This document shows positions 38,701-50,700 of a stretch of 64,000 bases of DNA, one piece after another; within the stretch, counting starts at the first letter, position 1; each line of letters opens with the position of its first letter. The position numbers and the translations under genes are program-made. This DNA comes from Anisus vortex (lineage: Eukaryota; Mollusca; Gastropoda; Planorbidae), in assembly GCA_949126835.1 (NCBI GenBank), contig OX421494.1, positions 434,001 to 498,000 of the forward strand, read 5' to 3'. The notes beneath the pieces are model-generated. The model was not told the origin of the DNA. It did no database searches and was given only the letters and a program-made list of their open reading frames with translations.

Positions 38701-41700
38701 CTTCTGTTTAGATTTGCTAGTCATGAATAAATTCATCTTCTGTTTAGATTTGCTAGTCATGAATAAATTCATCTTCTGTTTAGATTTGCTAGTCATGAAT
38801 AAATTCATCTTCTGTTTAGATTTGCTAGTCATGAATAAATTCATCTTCTGTTTAGATTTGCTAGTCATGAATAAATTCATCTTCTGTTTAGATTTGCTAG
38901 TCATGAATAAATTCATCTTCTGTTTAGATTTGCTAGTCATGAATAAATTCATCTTCTGTTTAGATTTGCTAGTCATGAATAAATTCATCTTCTGTTTAGA
39001 TTTGCTAGTCATGAATAAATTCATCTTCTGTTTAGATTTGCTAGTCATGAATAAATTCATCTTCTGTTTAGATTTGCTAGTCATGAATAAATTCATCTTC
39101 TGTTTAGATTTGCTAGTCATGAATAAATTCATCTTCTGTTTAGATTTGCTAGTCATGAATAAATTCATCTTCTGTTTAGATTTGCTAGTCATGAATAAAT
39201 TCATCTTCTGTTTAGATTTGCTAGTCATGAATAAATTCATCTTCTGTTTAGATTTGCTAGTCATGAATAAATTCATCTTCTGTTTAGATTTGCTAGTCAT
39301 GAATAAATTCATCTTCTGTTTAGATTTGCTAGTCATGAATAAATTCATCTGTTTAGATTTGCTAGTCATGAATAAATTCATCTTCTGTTTAGATTTGCTA
39401 GTCATGAATAAATTCATCTTCTGTTTAGATTTGCTAGTCATGAATAAATTCATCTTCTGTTTAGATTTGCTAGTCATGAATAAATTCATCTTCTGTTTAG
39501 ATTTGCTAGTCATGAATAAATTCATCTTCTGTTTAGATTTGCTAGTCATGAATAAATTCATCTTCTGTTTAGATTTGCTAGTCATGAATAAATTCATCTT
39601 CTGTTTAGATTTGCTAGTCATGAATAAATTCATCTTCTGTTTAGATTTGCTAGTCATGAATAAATTCATCTTCTGTTTAGATTTGCTAGTCATGAATAAA
39701 TTCATCTTCTGTTTAGATTTGCTAGTCATGAATAAATTCATCTTCTGTTTAGATTTGCTAGTCATGAATAAATTCATCTTCTGTTTAGATTTGCTCATGA
39801 ATAAATTCATCTTCTGTTTAGATTTGCTAGTCATGAATAAATTCATCTTCTGTTTAGATTTGCTAGTCATGAATAAATTCATCTTCTGTTTAGATTTGCT
39901 AGTCATGAATAAATTCATCTTCTGTTTAGATTTGCTAGTCATGAATAAATTCATCTTCTGTTTAGATTTGCTAGTCATGAATAAATTCATCTTCTGTTTA
40001 GATTTGCTAGTCATGAATAAATTCATCTTCTGTTTAGATTTGCTAGTCATGAATAAATTCATCTTCTGTTTAGATTTGCTAGTCATGAATAAATTCATCT
40101 TCTGTTTAGATTTGCTAGTCATGAATAAATTCATCTTCTGTTTAGATTTGCTAGTCATGAATAAATTCATCTTCTGTTTAGATTTGCTAGTCATGAATAA
40201 ATTCATCTTCTGTTTAGATTTGCTAGTCATGAATAAATTCATCTTCTGTTTAGATTTGCTAGTCATGAATAAATTCATCTTCTGTTTAGATTTGCTAGTC
40301 ATGAATAAATTCATCTTCTGTTTAGATTTGCTAGTCATGAATAAATTCATCTTCTGTTTAGATTTGCTAGTCATGAATAAATTCATCTTCTGTTTAGATT
40401 TGCTAGTCATGAATAAATTCATCTTCTGTTTAGATTTGCTAGTCATGAATAAATTCATCTTCTGTTTAGATTTGCTAGTCATGAATAAATTCATCTTCTG
40501 TTTAGATTTGCTAGTCATGAATAAATTCATCTTCTGTTTAGATTTGCTAGTCATGAATAAATTCATCTTCTGTTTAGATTTGCTAGTCATGAATAAATTC
40601 ATCTTCTGTTTAGATTTGCTAGTCATGAATAAATTCATCTTCTGTTTAGATTTGCTAGTCATGAATAAATTCATCTTCTGTTTAGATTTGCTAGTCATGA
40701 ATAAATTCATCTTCTGTTTAGATTTGCTAGTCATGAATAAATTCATCTTCTGTTTAGATTTGCTAGTCATGAATAAATTCATCTTCTGTTTAGATTTGCT
40801 AGTCATGAATAAATTCATCTTCTGTTTAGATTTGCTAGTCATGAATAAATTCATCTTCTGTTTAGATTTGCTAGTCATGAATAAATTCATCTTCTGTTTA
40901 GATTTGCTAGTCATGAATAAATTCATCTTCTGTTTAGATTTGCTAGTCATGAATAAATTCATCTTCTGTTTAGATTTGCTAGTCATGAATAAATTCATCT
41001 TCTGTTTAGATTTGCTAGTCATGAATAAATTCATCTTCTGTTTAGATTTGCTAGTCATGAATAAATTCATCTTCTGTTTAGATTTGCTAGTCATGAATAA
41101 ATTCATCTTCTGTTTAGATTTGCTAGTCATGAATAAATTCATCTTCTGTTTAGATTTGCTAGTCATGAATAAATTCATCTTCTGTTTAGATTTGCTAGTC
41201 ATGAATAAATTCATCTTCTGTTTAGATTTGCTAGTCATGAATAAATTCATCTTCTGTTTAGATTTGCTAGTCATGAATAAATTCATCTTCTGTTTAGATT
41301 TGCTAGTCATGAATAAATTCATCTTCTGTTTAGATTTGCTAGTCATGAATAAATTCATCTTCTGTTTAGATTTGCTAGTCATGAATAAATTCATCTTCTG
41401 TTTAGATTTGCTAGTCATGAATAAATTCATCTTCTGTTTAGATTTGCTAGTCATGAATAAATTCATCTTCTGTTTAGATTTGCTAGTCATGAATAAATTC
41501 ATCTTCTGTTTAGATTTGCTAGTCATGAATAAATTCATCTTCTGTTTAGATTTGCTAGTCATGAATAAATTCATCTTCTGTTTAGATTTGCTAGTCATGA
41601 ATAAATTCATCTTCTGTTTAGATTTGCTAGTCATGAATAAATTCATCTTCTGTTTAGATTTGCTAGTCATGAATAAATTCATCTTCTGTTTAGATTTGCT

Positions 41701-44700
41701 AGTCATGAATAAATTCATCTTCTGTTTAGATTTGCTAGTCATGAATAAATTCATCTTCTGTTTAGATTTGCTAGTCATGAATAAATTCATCTTCTGTTTA
41801 GATTTGCTAGTCATGAATAAATTCATCTTCTGTTTAGATTTGCTAGTCATGAATAAATTCATCTTCTGTTTAGATTTGCTAGTCATGAATAAATTCATCT
41901 TCTGTTTAGATTTGCTAGTCATGAATAAATTCATCTTCTGTTTAGATTTGCTAGTCATGAATAAATTCATCTTCTGTTTAGATTTGCTAGTCATGAATAA
42001 ATTCATCTTCTGTTTAGATTTGCTAGTCATGAATAAATTCATCTTCTGTTTAGATTTGCTAGTCATGAATAAATTCATCTTCTGTTTAGATTTGCTAGTC
42101 ATGAATAAATTCATCTTCTGTTTAGATTTGCTAGTCATGAATAAATTCATCTTCTGTTTAGATTTGCTAGTCATGAATAAATTCATCTTCTGTTTAGATT
42201 TGCTAGTCATGAATAAATTCATCTTCTGTTTAGATTTGCTAGTCATGAATAAATTCATCTTCTGTTTAGATTTGCTAGTCATGAATAAATTCATCTTCTG
42301 TTTAGATTTGCTAGTCATGAATAAATTCATCTTCTGTTTAGATTTGCTAGTCATGAATAAATTCATCTTCTGTTTAGATTTGCTAGTCATGAATAAATTC
42401 ATCTTCTGTTTAGATTTGCTAGTCATGAATAAATTCATCTTCTGTTTAGATTTGCTAGTCATGAATAAATTCATCTTCTGTTTAGATTTGCTAGTCATGA
42501 ATAAATTCATCTTCTGTTTAGATTTGCTAGTCATGAATAAATTCATCTTCTGTTTAGATTTGCTAGTCATGAATAAATTCATCTTCTGTTTAGATTTGCT
42601 AGTCATGAATAAATTCATCTTCTGTTTAGATTTGCTAGTCATGAATAAATTCATCTTCTGTTTAGATTTGCTAGTCATGAATAAATTCATCTTCTGTTTA
42701 GATTTGCTAGTCATGAATAAATTCATCTTCTGTTTAGATTTGCTAGTCATGAATAAATTCATCTTCTGTTTAGATTTGCTAGTCATGAATAAATTCATCT
42801 TCTGTTTAGATTTGCTAGTCATGAATAAATTCATCTTCTGTTTAGATTTGCTAGTCATGAATAAATTCATCTTCTGTTTAGATTTGCTAGTCATGAATAA
42901 ATTCATCTTCTGTTTAGATTTGCTAGTCATGAATAAATTCATCTTCTGTTTAGATTTGCTAGTCATGAATAAATTCATCTTCTGTTTAGATTTGCTAGTC
43001 ATGAATAAATTCATCTTCTGTTTAGATTTGCTAGTCATGAATAAATTCATCTTCTGTTTAGATTTGCTAGTCATGAATAAATTCATCTTCTGTTTAGATT
43101 TGCTAGTCATGAATAAATTCATCTTCTGTTTAGATTTGCTAGTCATGAATAAATTCATCTTCTGTTTAGATTTGCTAGTCATGAATAAATTCATCTTCTG
43201 TTTAGATTTGCTAGTCATGAATAAATTCATCTTCTGTTTATATTGTTTTCCTCTAGGAACATCGCAAAGCTTGGGCTCAGGCAGTTCATTGGTTCTGTGA
43301 AATTAACACTGAATATAAGAGACTTGTTTCAGCACACAGAGCAGCACAGTAAGTAGTCTAGCAGTAGAAAATAGTTACTTCATATGACACTACAACCACA
43401 AGCAGTCTGATTCGAGATTCTAAGACAATGCATCTTCGCAATAAGATTGAGAGCGCCGACTCATCTCGGGTGCTGTTTAAAATAACTACAGAGATGTTGG
43501 GTGGTGCAGGTAAACCTGTACTACCTTGTTCCATTCCACCTGCCGACCTCCCTGACTCCTTTAATCAATTTTTCACAGACAGGATCAAGAAAATTAGGGA
43601 AGACCTGGACAATCAAACAAGTCTGCTCCACAATGATCCAGTCTTCCAGGGTTCTCACCTCAGTGAGTTTCACTCAATATCTGAAGCATCTGTTAAGGAA
43701 ATTGTTAGTAAGATGACTAAATCGTCTTGCGAACTCGATCCCATCCCTGTCTCCCTCTTCAATGATTGTATCAACGAACTAATACCTTCGATCACTACGA
43801 TGATGAATGCTTCATTAGCTTCAGGTATTGTGCCTCAATCAATGAAAAATGCACTGGTTAAGCCCCTCTTAAAGAAGCCTAGCCTCGATCCTGAGTGCTT
43901 AAAAAACTATCGGCCTGTGTCCAACCTTCCATTCCTTTCGAAAGTCTTGGAGCGCATTGTGCTAAAACAGTTATTGCCTCACTTGGAGCAGCACTGCCTC
44001 TTGGAGCAGTTTCAGTCCGCCTATCGAAAGAGTCATAGCACGGAGACGGCATTGGTCAGGGTTGTCAACGACCTACTATGCACATCGGACTCGGGTCATG
44101 TGTCTATTCTGGCAATGCTTGACCTGTCTCCCGCTTTTGACACTCTTGACCATGAGATCCTGATTGACAGGCTTGCAACCACATTTGGCTGCTCAGGCTG
44201 TGTTCTTCGTTGGTTTAGGTCATACCTGTCTGAGCGCACTCAAAGTGTTGCTATAGATGAGTTCCTCTCGGCACCTTCAACGCTGAAATATGGAGTGCCC
44301 CAAGGATCTGTTCTAGGACCAGTGATGTTTGCAATGTACGTGTATCCACTCGGCCAGGTCATCAAACCGTTCGAAATTTCGTATCACTTCTACGCCGATG
44401 ACACGCAACTGTACGATCATGCGGTCCCTCTTGATGCCCCTAGACTCGCTGAAAAGGTCAGTAGTGCAATCGCCAACGTCTATTCGTGGTCGGGGAGAAA
44501 TGGGCTTAAAATGAATGAGGAAAAAACAGAGATAATCCGAATTGGAACCAAGAGAAATTTGGTCAAATTCACCGGTTCAGAGTCCATCACCGTGATAAAC
44601 TGCCAGGTGCCTTTTGTTAACAAAGTGAAGAATCTTGGTGTTTTACTGGATCCCACGCTGTCTTTCGACCAACATATATCTCATATGTGCAGATGTCTAT

Positions 44701-47700
44701 ATCTACAGTTGCGTAGACTGGGCCAAATACGTCCCTATTTGTCCACTGACTCTGCAAAGACACTGGCAGTCGCTCTGATACTTTCCCGTATCGACTATTG
44801 TAACTCCCTGCTAGTCGGCCTGCCCGAAGACAAAATCGCCAGGCTACAGAGAATACAGACCAGTACTGCGCGCTTGGTCATGCGCAAATCAAGGCGAGAC
44901 TCGGGAACCGCCCTTCTTCGCTCGCTCCATTGGCTCCCCGTGAAAGCCAGAATTGAGTATAAAGTGGCGCTACTTTGCCATCAGTGCATTTTTAATAACG
45001 AGTTTCCGTCCTATCTCAAAGAACTCATCACACCATATGTCCCTCAAAGAACACTTCGTTCTGCCAACTCATCGCTTCTGGAAGAGCACCGTTTCTCTCT
45101 GACGACCGTTGGCCTTAGAGCCTTCTCAGTATCCGGTCCGAAGGTGTGGAATCTACTTCCCATTCAACTCAGGCAAACAAGCTCCATTGATTCCTTCAAA
45201 AAGAACTTAAAAACTCATTATTTCAATATTTATCTTAATTAACATGCTTTGAGCCCTACTGTCTTACTTTTATGTTAGGTCGGTTATTTTGTTTCGGTTG
45301 TTTGATTTGTTCCATGTTTGTAAAGTTTTGAATCATTATTTAGTTGTTTTTTTTTAGTTTTTTTTTATTTTTTTTTTTTTATTTTTTTTTTTTTTTTTTT
45401 ATATCTCTTAGCCTATAGATTGTATCCGTGTTCTGAGTTGTATGTTAAATGCGCTCTGAGCTTGCATTATGCTTGTTGGCAGCGCTATACAAATGTCATT
45501 ATTATTATTAATACATTATGTTTTAGCCACAGAATAGGTAGAGAAAAGTATGTTTTAATCCCTTTATGCCCAGTCACTAAAAGTGAAGCTCGGCTTCTGT
45601 CATTTTCTTTTGATTCAAGGCAGCGGTCACTAGAAACGCTACTATAAAATGAGAAAGGCTTAATTTATTACTGATAGCTAGTCTTAGTAAGCTTAGGAGT
45701 AAAGCAAGGCTACTAATATTAAGTAATTTGAGGTTACAACTTTTTGTTGTTTATCATTTACAGGGTCAGGAAAGACATGTAGTTTGACATGCTTATTTGT
45801 ACAATAATCAATCGTTTTCGCATCATTGTTGCAGTTTATTACACAACAGCATTTGTACATTTTGCTTGAAACATTAGCTTTGGGTGTTCGAAATTGTAGA
45901 TTTGATGAAAAAGACATTGTAAATAAGCATAAATATATAGTGTAACCAAGACCGCTGCGTTTAAAAAGTATGGCGTCGGTATTACTTCCGGAAACAGAAC
46001 AAAATGTGATTGCGCATTCTGTTATATATTTATTCTGTGATTATAGATAAGTACATTTAGGAAAAACAAAACTGCTTGGTCAATGAAATTGTAACCAGAG
46101 TTGGCACCATTTTGTCAACTTTACATTTTATGTTGCAGACTGAACTTGATGAAAAATATAACAATACTCATGAAATTAAAATCTCAAGTTGGCAGTGAAA
46201 TTGGCAAGTTGATGGCTTGTAAAGAACTTTTTCAGACAAGGTTTGTTTTCTTTTTACACTTCATAGGCAAAATATCTGATGAGCCAAAGTAATCATTAGT
46301 TTATATTGTTTATTAACTGACTAGGAAATAAAACTTATAAGTTCTAGGCACCTTTACACAGTACAGTAATCCCTTGGCACCTATACACAGTACAGTAATC
46401 CATTGGCACCTATACACAGTACAGCATTCCATTGGCACCTATACACAGTACAGTAATCCATTGGCACCTATACACAGTACAGTAATCCATTGGCACCTAT
46501 ACACAGTACAGTAATCCATTGGCCCCTATACACAGTACAGTAATCCATTGGCACCTATACACAGTACAGTAATCCATTGGCCCCTATACACAGTACAGTA
46601 ATCCATTGGCACCTATACACAGTACAGTAATCCATTGGCACCTATACACAGTACAGTAATCCATTGGCACCTATACACAGTACAGCAATCCATTGGCACC
46701 TATACACAGTACAGTAATCCATTGGCACCTATACACAGTACAGCAATCCATTGGCACCTATACACAGTACAGCATTCCATTGGCACCTATACACAGTACA
46801 GTAATCCATTGGCACCTATACACAGTACAGCAATCCATTGGCACCTATACACAGTACAGTAATCCATTGGCACCTATACACAGTACAGCAATCCATTGGC
46901 ACCTATACACAGTACAGCATTCCATTGGCACCTATACACAGTACAGTAATCCATTGGCACCTATACACAGTACAGCATTCCATTGGCACCTATACACAGT
47001 ACAGTAATCCATTGGCACCTATACACAGTACAGTAATCCATTGGCACCTATACACAGTACAGCATTCCATTGGCACCTATACACAGTACAGTAATCCATT
47101 GGCCCCTATACACAGTACAGTAATCCATTGGCACCCGATACACAGTACAGTAATCCATTGGCACCTATACACAGTACAGTAATCCATTGGCCCCTATACA
47201 CAGTACAGTAATCCATTGGCACCTATACACAGTACAGTAATCCATTGGCACCTATACACAGTACAGTAATCCATTGGCACCTATACACAGTACAGCAATC
47301 CATTGGCACCTATACACAGTACAGCAATCCATTGGCGCCTATACACAGTACAGCAATCCATTGGCACCTAAACACAGTACAGTAATCCATTGGCCCCTAT
47401 ACACAGTACAGTAATCCATTGGCACCTATACACAGTACAGCATTCCATTGGCACCTATACACAGTACAGTAATCCATTGGCCCCTATACACAGTACAGTA
47501 ATCCATTGGCACCTATACACAGTACAGTAATCTCATGAAATATAAAGAATCTACATATCCTGGAAGAAAATCTACACAGTATCAAGTTTGCAATAAGAAA
47601 ACCCTGTAGTGGCGATGATTACTGTAAAATGAAATGGTATTAGTATTAAGTGCAAGATTATATTATTTTTACATTGAAATTCTACAAATATATAAATGAA

Positions 47701-50700
47701 TATAAGTAAAATATATTTTTAATGATGAAGTAAATTGTGTGTTTCAGTTTGGAATTCGATCTAAAACAATATCAAGAGATTTTACACAGTAAGTAAAGCC
47801 CAATTGTTTATAAATAGTTTTTATTTTGATCACAATACTGATCACATGTAGCTGTTTCATTTTATGTGTGAGTTCCTCTAGTTTATTAATTTCTCTCAAT
47901 GTTCTTACGTTCCAAGTAGCTTTTGCAATGTTTTTTCTGGCATTGATTCTGTCAATTGTTTAAACAGTAGCATACTTTCCACCTCCCAGATGGTTGGTGC
48001 GGCCCTTGGTAACCGGGGCAATGGGTGAGCCGGTATGTGTTGTGGATCGGTGTTCATATTTGTGTCTAGAGCAGGCGGCGCCCATCCCTATCCTTACCCG
48101 ACCACAGCCGGGTGCCTCCAACTAGGTGGTGTGCTGCCTTGGTCATGAACACTGGGTCGTTTAAATTTGTCTGTGAACTCTTGCCCACTGGCTGGTAACC
48201 TGCATAGAGGAGGTTCTACGCCCAGTGGAGCCGTCTTAACATCACCCTTTCACATGGTTTGGTCTGCCAGCTGAAACAGTTTGCCTGGGTATGGCACTTG
48301 GAGCCACATGTAAGAGATTTAGATGATTGCTGAGGACCAGTGATTCTGTCCACCCGAAGGTGCAGCATGCCAGACATTGAAAGGTACTACCTCTACCCAG
48401 AGCCCCCTATACCCCTGTGAATATCAAGAAGTTTAAAAAGAGAATAACAATTACTTTCTTAAAGTTGTTACAGCTATGCAAATCAAAAAAAGCCTTTTAA
48501 ACTCCATTTCTATTTGTGTTCTAGTCAGCTGTTTGACCAAATGAATTGTATATTTCAGATGTTCCAAGAAGTCATGTGTTCTAGTCAGCTGTTTGATGAA
48601 ATGAATTGTATATTTCAGATGTTCCAAGAAGTCATGTGTTCTAGTCAGCTGTTTGATGAAATGAATTGTATATTTCAGATGTTCCAAGAAGTCATGTGTT
48701 CTAGTCAGCTGTTTGACAAAATGAATTGTATATTTCAGATGTTCCAAGAAGTCATGTGTTCTAGTCAGCTGTTTGACAAAATGAATTGTATATTTCAGAT
48801 GTTCCAAGAAGTCATGTGTTCTAGTCAGCTGTTTGATGAAATGAATTGTATATTTCAGATGTTCCAAGAAGTCATGTGTTCTAGTCAGCTGTTTGATGAA
48901 ATGAATTGTATATTTCAGATGTTCCAAGAAGTCATGTGTTCTAGTCAGCTGTTTGATGAAATGAATTGTATATTTCAGATGTTCCAAGAAGTCATGTGTT
49001 CTAGTCAGCTGTTTGATGAAATGAATTGTATATTTCAGATGTTCCAAGAAGTCATGTGTTCTAGTCAGCTGTTTGATGAAATGAATTGTATATTTCAGAT
49101 GTTCCAAGAAGTCATGTGTTCTAGTCAGCTGTTTGATGAAATGAATTGTATATTTCAGATGTTCCAAGAAGTCATGTGTTCTAGTCAGCTGTTTGATGAA
49201 ATGAATTGTATATTTCAGATGTTCCAAGAAGTCATGTGTTCTAGTCAGCTGTTTGATGAAATGAATTGTATATTTCAGATGTTCCAAGAAGTCATGGAAT
49301 ATTTCAGCAGTGGACTCAAATGGCTGAAGCTATTAGTAACTATAACAATTTGGTAAGTTAATTTATTGGAATAAGTAGTTGTCAACTGTATAGTCAAGTC
49401 ATCAGAAATGTGTATAGTCAAGTCATCAGAAATGTGTATAGTCAAGTCATCAGAAATGTCTATAGTCAAGTCATCAGAAATGTGTATAGTCAAGTCATCA
49501 GAAATGTGTATAGTCAAGTCATCAGAAATGTGTATAGTCAAGTCATCAGAAATGTGTATAGTCAAGTCATCAGAAATGTGTATAGTCAAGTCATCAGAAA
49601 TGTGTATAGTAAGTCATCAAAAATGTGTATTTAAATACAAAAGAGTGACTCTGAACTTAAGTCAATGAAGTCATATTCTGTATTTTTCTTCACTTTTATA
49701 TGTATGTATATTTCTGGGTGACTTTGGATGGCTAAATTGACCTATTTCCCCATATCTTATTGAGCTGAAACATGACACACAGATGTTAAAACCATGACAC
49801 ACAGATGTTAAAACCATGACACACAGACAGGGTTCCCGCGGCCTCCTGAAATTTCAGGATGTCCTGAAATCCTCCTGAAATGGCAAAAAAGGGCAAAAAC
49901 TCCTGAAAACCTCCTGAAATTTGAAATAATCTCCTTAAATGTCCTGAAAAATTGAGCTGACCCCTATTTTTTCCTTCTCCAACACGTGTCCCTAGTTCAA
50001 CAGCCCCACCTCCCGCTTGTTCGCTTACGCCAAGCCAATCCCGTCTCGGTAAAGATGGTATACATACATTTACAGCTCTTCCTCCTCTTTCGCTCCCTCT
50101 CCCACAGTTTGGTGTCTGCTAGATTAGATAATGATAAGGACTAAGGTGCCTATTTTCGCGATCAATGTTGAGAATGCCTGATTACGCTACGCGCGGCGCC
50201 TACTAGTCTACTTGGGTTCAGCGAACCGACACATTTTGCCAAATTGATTTATTTTGAAATATATTTATATCAAAATGCACAGAAATAGGTCTTTTTATTA
50301 GTTAAAAAGAAAACGATGACGTTTAAGACGCTATCTAATATCATATGCTAAAAATTCCAGTATGCCTATTTAGCTAGCCCTACTAGAGGAGTTATTCGCG
50401 ATGTAAGCCTACGCCGATATCATTATCCACTTTTTAAAGGTGCAGGCCCTACATGGTTTTACTAATTATTAAATCGTATGGGTAGGCCTACAATGTGGTT
50501 TTTTTTAATCAATGTGGGAAATGTAGGCAGACGATTTTGGGTCTAGGCAGAGGCCTAGCCGGTGTGGCCCTAGGTCTATCAGTTTATCAGTCTAATCTAG
50601 AAGTCTAAGTCATTTTATTCACCAATACATTGATGAAATGCACTCAATGTTGAATATATCTGACTAGAAATCATTACAAACAAAGTTAATGGTAATTAGG

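Noticed and set aside
35132..43300. Four open frames of 1,012 to 1,696 codons on both strands (repeats of [12 protein letters not shown] and [12 protein letters not shown]).
   Set aside because: They exist only because the 36-bp unit is divisible by three and lacks stops in one frame per strand. They lie in IKK intron 9 and have no non-repeat domain.
49309..49311. An alternative exon 13 start at TATTTCAG/CAGTGG.
   Set aside because: Joined to exon 12 it gives the wrong frame. The upstream AG at 49278 restores the frame and the spacing to the family alignment.
48451..49356. A 280-codon + frame and a 278-codon - frame at the exon 13 array.
   Set aside because: The + frame ends in a frame different from the one required by exon 12 and IKK homology. 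The 60-bp unit is divisible by three.
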